From: an uncultured Acetobacteraceae bacterium
Lineage (GTDB): Bacteria; Pseudomonadota; Alphaproteobacteria; Acetobacterales; Acetobacteraceae
NCBI GenBank assembly: GCA_903918195.1
Contig: CAIXDS010000199.1
Coordinates: 1 to 64,000, forward strand
Length of the DNA stretch: 64,000 nucleotides
Reading direction: 5' to 3'
Within the stretch, counting starts at the first letter, position 1. Each line of letters opens with the position of its first letter. Below, one piece after another: positions 16,942 to 26,271 of the stretch. The notes under the pieces were generated by a model. That model made no database searches, was not told the DNA's origin, and saw only the letters and a program-made list of their open reading frames with translations. The position numbers and the translations under genes are program-made.

Positions 16942-17243
16942 TCTCCCCAGGGTTTCTGCGGGTTTCAGGGTCAAGTCGGCATTTGTCCCCACACCTGTCC
17001 CGCCTTCCGATAGCGAATGTGGCCGAACCAGGGCGAACGAGGCGGTCAAGGTTGATCCCGCCCACCACCACCGGGCCACCTGCCTGTCCGGCATTAACAT
17101 AAAGATGACCCAAGGGCTGGGGATGGCACGCGGCCCCGGTCAATCGGTACGGACATTGCCTGGCTGCCGGAAGCGGGCAAGAGGACAGGCTTCCCCTGAC
17201 CTCGCCCTCTGCGTCGGTAAAGTCCGCGCTGGTCCTGCCCGTG
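16942..17243. other. Intergenic, nothing recognised
   Basis: 302 bases between tRNA-Asn and the end of the large surface protein gene. An open frame on the minus strand runs into the tRNA and gives the familiar false peptide of antisense tRNA. I see no gene, no repeat of the tRNA 3' end and no terminator with a T-run. Confidence 0.5.
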
Positions 17244-20200
17244 TCAGACGAAGGTGAATTGGCTCGCGGCCAGGTGGCTGGGCGCGACATTCAGGAAATC
17301 CAGTGACCCGGCCTTGCCGAACGAGAGCAGCGCGCCGCCGTGGCGGTCGCTCTGCAATGCGGCGAGGACGGCCTTCGTCGTGGTGAACCCGCCAAGGCCA
17401 CCGCGCAGATCGATGACACCAGTAGGGTCTTTGGCGAGGTCGCTGAGCGTCACGTTTCCGGGGTTGCCGCTAAGCACGAGCGTCATGCCCTTCGACAGAT
17501 CGTCAATGCTATCGCCAGTTCCGCCAAGAAACACCATCTCGTTCGTGCCATAAAGCGTAAGGATTGCGTTATTTCCGTTGAGCGTGATGCTGTCCCCGGT
17601 ACCACCATGCACGGTGTCGAGGCCGCCACCGAGCGTGATCTTGTTTCCGGAGCCACCGACAGTCACAGTATCCACACCGGTGCCTTCGGTTACCGTATTT
17701 CCCCCACCGGATATCTTCACGCCATCCAATCCAACGCCCTCGGTGACCGTCTCGTCGCTGCCATTCAGTGTCACGCTGTCGATCCCGGCGCCGAGGACAA
17801 TGGTGTTGTTATTGCCGCTGCCGGTCACGGTGTTCGCACCGAAGCCGGCGTCAACCACATTCCCGTTGCCTGCGACCGTGATCCGGTTGATGCCGTTCCC
17901 CAATGCAATATCGGTGTTGCCCGATGCGTTACCACTGGTGCCCCCAACGGCAACAGTGGTCGGTGCCGTCAGGCCGCCCAACTGATCCTTGACCTCGAAG
18001 CTAAAACTCACAGAATTCGACAGAGTGCTGGTGGCAGGCGTGTACTGAACGGACGTCCCGTTCAGCGCCAGCGTGCCGCTGGACGGCGCCAGGAGGACCA
18101 CGAGGGTGAGTGTATCGGTGGAAAGGCCGGGCGTTGCCTTCGCGACGGTGACCGGCTTATTGGCACCCGCGAGGGCGAAGGGCTGCATCGTAACGGAAGG
18201 CCCGGCATCCAACTGCACGCTGGCCGAACTGGTTACGCTCGCGCCATTTTCGGTGACGGAATAATTGACCGTATCCACCGCGCTCGCAGGAATGGAGGCG
18301 GGAGCGGTGTAGATCACCTGCTGTGTGCCGTTGGCCTGCGGCGTGCCGAGGCTGAGTGTTCCAGCACCTTCTGTCTCCACCAGCGTCAGCGTGTCGCCCG
18401 CGACAGCTGGTGTCACCGTGCCGATGACCGCAGTCTGGCTCTTCTCCACCGTGCCGGGAACGACAGCGCTAATTGTCGGCGGCGGATGGAGGGCCGTTGG
18501 TATAATTACCGCCGGAGTTGTTGCCGGTAGGTTCTGTGACGCGCTACCTGCACCGGTTAAGAAACTAGGATCATTGGTTTCAAGATAGTCAAGCTCTGCC
18601 GCTGCGGCCACGTTGGGGTCGGTAATTCCGTCCGCGGCGACGAGTTGGGCGGCCTGCGCCACCTGAGCCGCCGAAAAGTCTGAGAGGCTGGCCGCGTGGC
18701 CGGGAAAATTCAGATTGGTGAAAGTCGCCGTGGTCTGGCCGGGGCCGTAATCGAGGAGGGATGTAGCCTGAATTACGCGCCAGGCCTTGCCAAATTCTCC
18801 ATATAGCTGGGCTGTCGTGAGCGGCTGCTTCAGGACTGTGCTGTTGGCGAGTTGGAAGTCATTCGCCGTTCCGCTATCGCTGCCGAGCAATCCCTTGACC
18901 GAACCGGCCCCCTCATCTGGGGCGAGTTGGGTGGAAACGCCGAGATATGACCCATATTTGGTTACCGTCAGAGTCTCACCAGTGTTCCAAAACACCAGGT
19001 ATTGGTTCGCCGAGAGCTCCAGCAGGAAACCGCCATTCAGAGCCACGATGGGATTAGCCGCGCTCAGGGTGGATGCGCTGCCATCGACCCAAACGGTGTT
19101 TGGGCGTGTAAGATCGAATGTAACCCTGTCACTGCCGACAACAGCAGCGACCTGTGTTATAATGGAGACTGAAAGACTGGTTCCATAGGGCTGAAGCCGA
19201 ACCTGGACATCGTAAGAATCGCTGGCGAGCGTCGATTGCGCCAGCGTGAACTCACCGACAGCCTGGAAGTCGTAAAGCAGGCCATCAAAGGTCGTCAAAT
19301 GCGGGTCGCCCCAGGCCGTAGCGGGATGGTTGCGAACATTGAGCTTGTTGAGCTCAAGGATTAGCATAGTTGCTATCAACGCTTCAGGCAAAACCAAGGT
19401 TCCCGCCGCCACCGCCGCTAAGACCTCTAGAGTGAATGCGGCGGTGGCAATTCCCTGGATATCGCCAACCAATTTTGTGCTTGATGCTCCGTTACTGGCG
19501 TCTTGGAACAGCGAATACGAATCCCCAAAAAAATCCGCAAGCGCCCCAATTGCTCCAACGCCAGGTAAGATAATTTTATTCGCTATCTCGAAGTCTGGAC
19601 CAAACTCTACCGCAATGGTAAGTGGAACAGCTAAAATCTGCGCCACAAAGTTCAGGTTTTCAGATGTAATGCCCGCTATCTGTTGTGTAAATGTCTGGGT
19701 TATTGCCGTAAAAATTTCTTGAGCAGTGCTTGGACTGCCGAGGGTAGCGCTGCTTATAAGGTCCATGAGCGGCGCAGCCAATGCCGCATTTCCACTATTG
19801 TTGCGAAAATCGCCAACAATAGTGGCAATATCGCCAATCTGGCCGGCAGATAGCAGCACTGATGGCGGCTCGTTAGCGTCCTGGATGGCAGTGTTAAATT
19901 CATACACTCCGCTGTCGCCGCCTGCGATGGCGGCAATAAACTGTCCGAGATCATCCACGTAGGTTCCGGAGTCGGCTCCAATTGTTGGAGAAACTGCGGT
20001 TCCCGCAAGGTCTTCGCCAACGGCGGTAGCCGCAACGACAACATTGTTGGATAATTGGCTGAGGTTGATCGGTGGGGGGGCGTTCACGGTAACATCGATC
20101 GTCCCATTAGCTCCCACGCCTGCCTGGTCTACGACGTTTACGGTTATCGACGCCGGCCCAGCCGTGCTACCAGCCGTGTAAGACAGTGTCGCCAGATCGG

Positions 20201-20885
20201 CATTGAGCTGTTCCAGCGACCCGCTGAGTTCGATAGTCCCCGTGCCAGATCCAGCCACAGCGTTGCCAGCGGCATCGGTCATGCTGATTGTGCCGGTACT
20301 GGCCGAAAGGCTTAATGTCAGCGAATCAGCGGCACCAATGGCCGACGGATCACTGATCGACGCCCCACTAAACGCGGCTGTCGTGCCAGCCGTGACGGTC
20401 TCGACTCCAGGAACCGTTACGGTCGGGTTCGGAGGAGGCGCGGCCCCAAAACTTACTGATATAATAATCGATGCGGGCGCGCCGATTGGTAGAGTAAGCC
20501 CAGCCACATCAAGAGAAATTGAGTCTCCTGTGAAGGATAGATCAGATTCTGTCAATCCAGAAATATTGGTGCTACCCAGTGTTACTCCGGTAATGATGGG
20601 CGCGCCCGGGGTGGTGTCGGTCAAGACATAAGTATTAACCGGCCCTGTCGCAAAATGTACCCCTCCTTCGGATTGCGGGTAGAGAAACGTCAGCGTATCA
20701 TTGCTGACCGTCAGACTTCCATCGACTATAGCACCTCCGGTACTGAGGGCAGCCAAACTTGGGAATGTTGTTGTACCTGGCGTGACCGTTGCGGTTCCGG
20801 TAAGGTCAATATCGGCCGGTATTATTGCCCCATAGTAGCCGTCCAGAGTGACCGTATTTCCGTCGAAACCGGTGGACGTCGCCAT
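17244..20885 (-). CDS. Large type-I-secreted surface protein with von Willebrand D domain
   Basis: 1213 aa, no N-terminal signal peptide. Residues about 1-280 are Thr/Ser/Gly-rich beta repeats of the cadherin/Ig type (TVTPGTTTFPSLAAL, LEQLNADLATLSYT). Then come helical hydrophobic stretches, and a von Willebrand type D domain from about 523 (AWGDPHLTTFDGLLYDFQAVGEF) to about 690. Two further Ig-like repeats follow, then from about 985 a Gly/Asn-rich repeat block (GNGINRITVAGNGN, GGSGNKITLGGGLDTV) similar to beta-roll/beta-helix stalks. The C-terminus HGGALLSFGKAGSLDFLNVA resembles the secretion end of T1SS adhesins. No secretion genes are nearby. GGGAGG precedes the ATG at 20885. Base composition looks lower in GC, especially 19300-20000, suggesting transfer. 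A role in adhesion or biofilm is likely but unproven. Confidence 0.8.
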   Translation of the reverse strand: MATSTGFDGNTVTLDGYYGAIIPADIDLTGTATVTPGTTTFPSLAALSTGGAIVDGSLTVSNDTLTFLYPQSEGGVHFATGPVNTYVLTDTTPGAPIITGVTLGSTNISGLTESDLSFTGDSISLDVAGLTLPIGAPASIIISVSFGAAPPPNPTVTVPGVETVTAGTTAAFSGASISDPSAIGAADSLTLSLSASTGTISMTDAAGNAVAGSGTGTIELSGSLEQLNADLATLSYTAGSTAGPASITVNVVDQAGVGANGTIDVTVNAPPPINLSQLSNNVVVAATAVGEDLAGTAVSPTIGADSGTYVDDLGQFIAAIAGGDSGVYEFNTAIQDANEPPSVLLSAGQIGDIATIVGDFRNNSGNAALAAPLMDLISSATLGSPSTAQEIFTAITQTFTQQIAGITSENLNFVAQILAVPLTIAVEFGPDFEIANKIILPGVGAIGALADFFGDSYSLFQDASNGASSTKLVGDIQGIATAAFTLEVLAAVAAGTLVLPEALIATMLILELNKLNVRNHPATAWGDPHLTTFDGLLYDFQAVGEFTLAQSTLASDSYDVQVRLQPYGTSLSVSIITQVAAVVGSDRVTFDLTRPNTVWVDGSASTLSAANPIVALNGGFLLELSANQYLVFWNTGETLTVTKYGSYLGVSTQLAPDEGAGSVKGLLGSDSGTANDFQLANSTVLKQPLTTAQLYGEFGKAWRVIQATSLLDYGPGQTTATFTNLNFPGHAASLSDFSAAQVAQAAQLVAADGITDPNVAAAAELDYLETNDPSFLTGAGSASQNLPATTPAVIIPTALHPPPTISAVVPGTVEKSQTAVIGTVTPAVAGDTLTLVETEGAGTLSLGTPQANGTQQVIYTAPASIPASAVDTVNYSVTENGASVTSSASVQLDAGPSVTMQPFALAGANKPVTVAKATPGLSTDTLTLVVLLAPSSGTLALNGTSVQYTPATSTLSNSVSFSFEVKDQLGGLTAPTTVAVGGTSGNASGNTDIALGNGINRITVAGNGNVVDAGFGANTVTGSGNNNTIVLGAGIDSVTLNGSDETVTEGVGLDGVKISGGGNTVTEGTGVDTVTVGGSGNKITLGGGLDTVHGGTGDSITLNGNNAILTLYGTNEMVFLGGTGDSIDDLSKGMTLVLSGNPGNVTLSDLAKDPTGVIDLRGGLGGFTTTKAVLAALQSDRHGGALLSFGKAGSLDFLNVAPSHLAASQFTFV

Positions 20886-21469
20886 AATCGGCCTCCCTGG
20901 TGGATTGTTGACAAGACCTTACCGATATGGTCACGGTTTCGTAAATAATCGCTTCCGCGACATCACGGCATTGTGACACAATGGTCAAGGCCGCTGCTCC
21001 GGGTCAGCCGGGAGTTGGCGATGGCGACGCGATGGGTGTAACAGCCAAGGTATTCGAGCACTTTCTCCGGCTCGCCATCAGTCCCCACAACTTTAGCTGG
21101 AACGAGGGCGCACGCAAGAGGACGGTGGTGAAGAACGATCGATGGAATATCCGGCAATGCAGCGTGTTGCGGTGAGGCAGGTGGACGGTCTGGAATGTCT
21201 GCGGACGGTAGTTCGGCTCCTATTCCGGAAGCCATTGTTCAGGATGCCGGCAGCCAGCGGCTGCCTCCCCCCGCCATCGATCAGCCCGGCAAGATGGCGA
21301 CTGCACGGGTCCACCCGGCGGAGGCCCAGTGGACCTTGACCGGAAAGTAGGCAATTTGGAAACCGTCGGGCGGCAGCGCGTCGAGATTGGATCATTTCTC
21401 CAGGTGGCAGTAGCCGATCTTGCGGCGCGCATGGTGGTTCCTCCCGGGGCGATCGTGCCATGATAGCGC
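20886..21469. other. Intergenic region holding transposase debris
   Basis: 584 bases between the surface protein start and chaB. The part at 20990-21110 is an IS91-type remnant, listed separately. The part at 21110-21460 has short frames without recognisable products. The promoter of the surface protein gene must lie in 20886-20990. Confidence 0.5.
20990..21110 (-). pseudogene. IS91-family transposase remnant
   Basis: In one minus-strand frame the peptide VLEYLGCYTHRVAIANSRL is read, preceded by AKVVGTDGEPEK. This matches the conserved IS91/IS801 transposase block VL-YLGRYTHRVAISN-RL; the G-R-Y-T-H-R arginine has become Cys. The family's upstream zinc-binding and catalytic regions and the rest of the C-terminus are missing, and neighbouring frames do not restore them. 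It is a short, decayed fragment. Its place at the head of the surface protein gene suggests an old insertion event that may have brought that gene in. Confidence 0.7.
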
Positions 21470-21679
21470 ATGCCCTGGGCCAGCATCGAGGACCTGCCGG
21501 AAACGCTGCGCGACCGCCTGCCCGTGCACGCGCAGGAAATCTTCCTCGCCGCCTTCAACGCGGCCTGGCGGCAGCACGCGCGCGAGCCGGAGGTGGAAGC
21601 CACCGCGCACCGCATCGCCTGGGCGGCGGTGAAGCGACGCTACCGCAAATCCGGCGATGTCTGGGTGCCGCGCACCTGA
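21470..21679 (+). CDS. chaB: ChaB family protein
   Basis: 69 aa. The sequence follows the ChaB family from end to end: IEDLPETLRDRLPVHAQEIF, then FNAAWRQH, then ATAHRIAWAAVKRRYRKSGDVW. ChaB was named as a regulator of the ChaA cation antiporter in E. coli, but its action is poorly known; the family also occurs in short stress-related proteins. The ribosome binding site is weak. It stands alone, convergent with the DHOD-like gene 13 bases away. Confidence 0.85.
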   Translation: MPWASIEDLPETLRDRLPVHAQEIFLAAFNAAWRQHAREPEVEATAHRIAWAAVKRRYRKSGDVWVPRT

Positions 21680-21692
21680 TCAGCGCACCTGA

Positions 21693-22685
21693 TCAGTGGG
21701 GGCGCCAGTCCTGCAGGATGCGGATGTAGTTGGCGCGCTCATAGGCATCGGTGTCGCGCAGTTTCGCCCGGCTCATGCGGCCCTTGATGTCGGCAAGGTT
21801 CGCATCCCGCGCGTCGAGCCACGCCGCCAGCCCATCGACCAGGGTGGCCATGTGCCGCACGCCGTGGCGCAGCAGCGCCGAGGTGGTCATCACCGCGTCG
21901 GCGCCCACCAGCAGGTATTTCACCACCTCGTCCGCGCTCTCCACCCCCGTGCTGGCGGCGAGCGACCCGCGCAGTGTGCCCGCAAGCACGCCGAGCCACA
22001 GCAGCGGCAGGCGCAACTCGGCCGGCGTAGAGAGCGCCAGATCGCGCTGCACCCGCATCGTGGCGAGGTCGATATCGGGCTGGTAGAACCGGTTGAACAG
22101 CACAAAACCGTCGGCACCGGCATCATCCAGCGCGCGCACCATCGCACCGGGCGCGGTGAAGAACGGGCCGAGCTTCATCGCCACCGGGATGTGCACAACC
22201 TGTTTTACCGAGCGCAGCACATCGAGGTAATGCGCCTCGACGCGGGCGGCGGTCAGCGCCGGATCGACCGGCACGAAATAGACGTTCAGTTCGATGGCGC
22301 TGGCACCGGCCTGCGCAAGGGCGGCGGCATAACCGACCCACCCGGCGGCGGAAACACCGTTCAGGCTGGCGATCACCGGAATGTCCACCGCTGCACGGGC
22401 GCGCCGGATGGTCTCCAGCACCAGATGCGGGCCGCCGGGCCTGGAAACCGGCGGCAGGAAGCTGGTGGCTTCGGCGATGCTCTCCGCCCCCGCCCACATG
22501 GTCGCCTCGTACTCGGCTTCCTCCTGCTCGATCTGCTCCTCGAACACCGACGGCAGCACCACCGCGCCGGCGCCGGCATCCTCCAGCGCGCGGATGTTGC
22601 CGAGATCGAGCGTGAGCGGCGAGGCGGAGGCAATCAGCGGATTGCGCAACCCCAGGCCCAGATAGGTCGTGCTCAGGTCGGGCAT
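21693..22685 (-). CDS. Dihydroorotate dehydrogenase-like protein linked to nifJ
   Basis: 330 aa FMN-type TIM barrel. LGLGLRNPLIASASPLTLD, IPVIASLNGVSAAGWVGYA and GADAVMTTSALLRHG mark it as a PyrD/PreA relative. The catalytic loop N-x-S/C-x-P-N of true dihydroorotate dehydrogenases is replaced by ELNVYFVPVDP, so it probably does not oxidise dihydroorotate. The ATG at 22685 follows GAGG and lies 7 bases after the nifJ stop, so the two are co-transcribed. From memory the pairing of such a protein with pyruvate:ferredoxin oxidoreductase is seen in other bacteria; its task is unknown. A flavin step fed by reduced ferredoxin is a fair guess. Confidence 0.85.
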   Translation of the reverse strand: MPDLSTTYLGLGLRNPLIASASPLTLDLGNIRALEDAGAGAVVLPSVFEEQIEQEEAEYEATMWAGAESIAEATSFLPPVSRPGGPHLVLETIRRARAAVDIPVIASLNGVSAAGWVGYAAALAQAGASAIELNVYFVPVDPALTAARVEAHYLDVLRSVKQVVHIPVAMKLGPFFTAPGAMVRALDDAGADGFVLFNRFYQPDIDLATMRVQRDLALSTPAELRLPLLWLGVLAGTLRGSLAASTGVESADEVVKYLLVGADAVMTTSALLRHGVRHMATLVDGLAAWLDARDANLADIKGRMSRAKLRDTDAYERANYIRILQDWRPH

Positions 22686-22692
22686 GATCGCC

Positions 22693-25600
22693 TCATGCGT
22701 GTTCGGCCGGGTGGAAACGGGTATGCGCCCAGCCCGCCATGTCTTCGTACAGGCGATATTTTTCGTCGATCGCCTGCTGGGCCGCGCGCAGCAACTTCTC
22801 GGCCTCATCCGGGCGGGATTGCACCAGGGCCTTGTAGCGCATTTCGTTATAGGCGTAGTCACGGAACTTCAGGGTCGGCCGCGGGCTGTCCAGGCGGAAC
22901 GGGTTGGCGCCGGCCGCACGCATGGCGGGGTTGTAGCGGAACAGCGGCCAGTAGCCGCAGGCCACCGCCAGATCCTGCTGGCGCAGCCCCTGCTGCATGT
23001 CGATGCCGTGCGCGATGCAGTGGCAGTACGACAGGATAAGCGACGGCCCCGGCCAGGCCTCGGCCTCGCGGAACGCCAGCAGCGTCTGCTGCGGGTTGGC
23101 GCCCATCGCCACCTGCGCCACGTACACGTTGCCGTAGGCGATCGACTGCAGGGCGAGATCCTTGCGCGCCACCCGCTTGCCGGCCGCGGCGAATTTCGCC
23201 ACCGCCCCGAGCGGCGTCGCCTTGGAGGCCTGGCCGCCGGTGTTGGAATAAACTTCCGTGTCCAGCACAAGAATATTCACATCGCGGGCGGTAGACAGCA
23301 CGTGGTCCAGGCCGCCATAGCCGATATCGTAAGCCCAGCCATCGCCGCCGACGATCCACACGCTGCGGCGGACAAAATAATCCGCCACCGACAGCAATTG
23401 CCGCGCATCGGCATCGTCCAGCGCGCGCAGCCGGCGCACCAGCTCGGCCACCATGGCGCGCTGGGCGCGGATTTCCGACTCGCGGATCTGCGGCGCGTGC
23501 AGCACGGCGTTGACAAGGTCCGCGCCCAGCTGCGGCGCCAGATGCTGCGCCAGCCGCGTGGCCGTCTCCAGGTGCTTGTCGGCGGCCAGGCGAAAACCGA
23601 GGCCGAACTCGGCATTGTCCTCGAACAGCGAGTTGGACCAGGCTGGGCCGCGCCCCTCGCCGTTCGCCATCCAGGGCGTCACCGGCAGGTTGCCGCCATA
23701 GATGGAGCTGCAGCCGGTGGCATTGGCCACCAGCATGCGGTCGCCGAACAACTGGCTCAGCAACTTCAGGTACGGCGTTTCGCCGCAGCCGCCGCAGGCG
23801 CCGGAGAAAGCAAACAGCGGTTCCAGGAACTGCACGCCGCGCACTTCGGCGAAGTTCACCCGGGCGCGGTCGTTGACCGGCAGCGTGTCGAAGAAGGCGA
23901 TGTTGTCGCGCTCAGGCTCCAGCAGCGGCAATTTGTCGCGCAGGTTGATCGCCTTGGTTTCCGGCAGCAGCAGGCTGTGCGCCGGGCAGGCTTCGATGCA
24001 CAGGCCGCAACCGGTGCAATCCTCGATGTAAATCTGCAGGGTAAAACGCACATCGGGAAAGCCGCGCACGTTGATCGGTGCGGAACGGAAGCTGTGCGGT
24101 GCGCCTTCCAGCCGGCTCTCGTCGTAGTATTTGGCGCGGATGACGCCGTGCGGGCAGACGAAGCTGCACTGGCCGCACTGGATGCAGATGGAAGGCTCCC
24201 ACACCGGCACGACATCGGCGATGTTGCGTTTTTCCCAGGCCGCCGTGCCGCTCGGAAACGTGCCGTCCACCGGCATCAGGCTGACCGGAATATCGTCGCC
24301 AAGCCCCTCCAGCATGGCGGCGGTCACGCGGCGAACGAAGTCGGGCGCGCTGTCCGGTACCAGCGGTTTGCGTTCCCAGCTACTGGTCGGAAACGCGGGC
24401 ACGCGCAGCTCGTGCAGGCGCGCCAGCGTGTCGTCCACCGCCCGGAAGTTGCGGCGCACGACATCGGTCCCTTTGCGCGCATAGGTCTTTTCAATCGTCT
24501 TCTTGATCTGTTCGATCGCCGCATCCTTCGGCAGCACGCCGGAAAGAGCGAAGAAGCAGGTCTGCAGAATGGTATTGGTGCGGCCACGCAGCCCCACCTC
24601 CTGCGCCACAAGCGAGGCGTCAATAACGAACACGCGCAAACCAAGATCGATGATGCGATGCTGCATCGAACGCGGCAGGCGGTCCCACACCTCGTCCGGA
24701 CCGTATGGGCTGTTCAGCAGGAAAATGGCGCCGGGGGCGGCCAGGCGCAGCACATCGGCGCGCTCGACAAAGCTGAACTGGTGGCAGGCGACGAAGCTGG
24801 CGGCGCGGATCAGGTAGGGCATGCGGATCGGGTCCGGCCCGAAGCGCAGATGCGAAACGGTCTGCGCGCCCGATTTGTGGCTGTCGTAGACGAAGTAGCC
24901 CTGGGCATGCAGCCCGGCATCCTCGGCGATGATTTTCACGCTGTTCTTGTTGGCGCCCACGGTGCCGTCAGCGCCGAGGCCATAGAACACCGCCTCCACC
25001 AGCCCCGGCAGATGCAGCCGGAACGCCGCGTCGGGTTCAAGATGGGTGTGCGTCACGTCGTCGATGATGCCAAGCGTGAAGCCGGTGCGCGGAGCCGGCT
25101 GCGCCAGCTCATCGAAAACGGCCTTGACCAGGGCGGGCGGGAAATCCTTCGAGGACAGGCCGTACCGTCCGCCGACCACGCGCGGCATCGCGGCGCGCGC
25201 GCCGGTCGCCACCGCCTGCGCCAGAACCGCGACCACATCTTCGTACAGCGGCTCGCCGGCCGCCCCCGGCTCCTTGGTCTGCTCCAGCACGGCGATGCGG
25301 CGCACCGATTCAGGCAGGGCGGCGAGGAAAGCTTCGGTGGAAAACGGGCGGAACAGATGCACCTGCAACACGCCGACGCGCGCGCCCCGCGCGCGCAATT
25401 CCGCCGCCGTCGCGCGTGCGGTCTCGGCCCCCGAGCCCATCAGCACGATCACCCGCTCGGCATCGTCGGGTCCGTCGTACTCGAACAGGTGATAGTGCCG
25501 GCCGGTCAGTGCCGCGAGCCGGTCCATCGCCGCCTGCACATGCCCGGGCACGGCGGCATGAAAGGCATTGGTGGTTTCGCGCGCCTGAAAAAACGTGTCG

Positions 25601-26271
25601 GGGTTGTGCGCGGTGCCGCGCACGAACGGCCGCTCGGGATCGAGCGCGCGGGCACGATGCGCGCGCACCAGATCATCATCGACCATGGCGCGGATCTGCG
25701 CATCGTCGAGCAGGAAAAGCGTGTTCAGCTCGTGGCTGGTGCGGAAGCCGTCGAAGAAATGCAGAAACGGCACCCTCGAAGCGAGCGTCGCCGCCTGCGC
25801 CACCAGCGCCAGATCATGCGCCTGCTGCACCGAACCGGACGACAGCAGCGCGAAGCCGGTGCCGCGCACGGCCATAACGTCGGTGTGGTCGCCGAAGATC
25901 GACAGCGCCTGGGTGGCCAGCGCCCGCGCCGCGACATGGAACACGGTGGGCGTCAGCTCACCGGCGATCTTGAACATGTTCGGCAGCATGAGCATGAGCC
26001 CCTGCGACGCCGTAAACGTCGTGGTCATGGCACCGGTCTGCAGCGCGCCATGCACCGCGCCGGCGGCGCCGCCCTCGCTCTGCATCTCCTGCACCGCGGG
26101 CACGCCGCCCCAGATATTGGTCAGCCCCTGGGCGGCCCACTCATCGACGAGTTCCGCCATGGTGGAACTCGGCGTGATCGGGAAGATCGCGCACACCTCG
26201 GCGGTGCGGTAGGCGACATGCGCGACCGCGGTGTTGCCGTCCATGGTCGCCCGCCGGGCCGCCGCACTCAT
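22693..26271 (-). CDS. nifJ: Pyruvate:ferredoxin (flavodoxin) oxidoreductase
   Basis: 1192 aa, the normal size for the single-chain enzyme. It converts pyruvate and CoA to acetyl-CoA and CO2 with reduction of ferredoxin or flavodoxin. Domains in order: N-terminal pyruvate-binding domain (AYRTAEVCAIFPITPSSTMAE, about 20-240), transketolase-like and gamma domains, a two-cluster ferredoxin insert (CIQCGQCSFVCPHG and CTGCGLCIEACPAHS, about 690-760), and a TPP-binding domain (CGGCGETPY; GDGWAYDIGYGG, VYSNTGGQASKATP, about 820-1080). All cluster cysteines are present. The ATG overlaps the stop of the upstream oxidoreductase gene (ATGA). An FNR-type box lies ahead of the operon, matching an oxygen-sensitive enzyme used without oxygen. 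Confidence 0.97.
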   Translation of the reverse strand: MSAAARRATMDGNTAVAHVAYRTAEVCAIFPITPSSTMAELVDEWAAQGLTNIWGGVPAVQEMQSEGGAAGAVHGALQTGAMTTTFTASQGLMLMLPNMFKIAGELTPTVFHVAARALATQALSIFGDHTDVMAVRGTGFALLSSGSVQQAHDLALVAQAATLASRVPFLHFFDGFRTSHELNTLFLLDDAQIRAMVDDDLVRAHRARALDPERPFVRGTAHNPDTFFQARETTNAFHAAVPGHVQAAMDRLAALTGRHYHLFEYDGPDDAERVIVLMGSGAETARATAAELRARGARVGVLQVHLFRPFSTEAFLAALPESVRRIAVLEQTKEPGAAGEPLYEDVVAVLAQAVATGARAAMPRVVGGRYGLSSKDFPPALVKAVFDELAQPAPRTGFTLGIIDDVTHTHLEPDAAFRLHLPGLVEAVFYGLGADGTVGANKNSVKIIAEDAGLHAQGYFVYDSHKSGAQTVSHLRFGPDPIRMPYLIRAASFVACHQFSFVERADVLRLAAPGAIFLLNSPYGPDEVWDRLPRSMQHRIIDLGLRVFVIDASLVAQEVGLRGRTNTILQTCFFALSGVLPKDAAIEQIKKTIEKTYARKGTDVVRRNFRAVDDTLARLHELRVPAFPTSSWERKPLVPDSAPDFVRRVTAAMLEGLGDDIPVSLMPVDGTFPSGTAAWEKRNIADVVPVWEPSICIQCGQCSFVCPHGVIRAKYYDESRLEGAPHSFRSAPINVRGFPDVRFTLQIYIEDCTGCGLCIEACPAHSLLLPETKAINLRDKLPLLEPERDNIAFFDTLPVNDRARVNFAEVRGVQFLEPLFAFSGACGGCGETPYLKLLSQLFGDRMLVANATGCSSIYGGNLPVTPWMANGEGRGPAWSNSLFEDNAEFGLGFRLAADKHLETATRLAQHLAPQLGADLVNAVLHAPQIRESEIRAQRAMVAELVRRLRALDDADARQLLSVADYFVRRSVWIVGGDGWAYDIGYGGLDHVLSTARDVNILVLDTEVYSNTGGQASKATPLGAVAKFAAAGKRVARKDLALQSIAYGNVYVAQVAMGANPQQTLLAFREAEAWPGPSLILSYCHCIAHGIDMQQGLRQQDLAVACGYWPLFRYNPAMRAAGANPFRLDSPRPTLKFRDYAYNEMRYKALVQSRPDEAEKLLRAAQQAIDEKYRLYEDMAGWAHTRFHPAEHA

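Noticed and set aside
21220..21615. Minus-strand frames upstream of the IS91 remnant as more of the transposase
   Set aside because: Read in all three frames, they do not show the zinc-binding or catalytic blocks expected for IS91.
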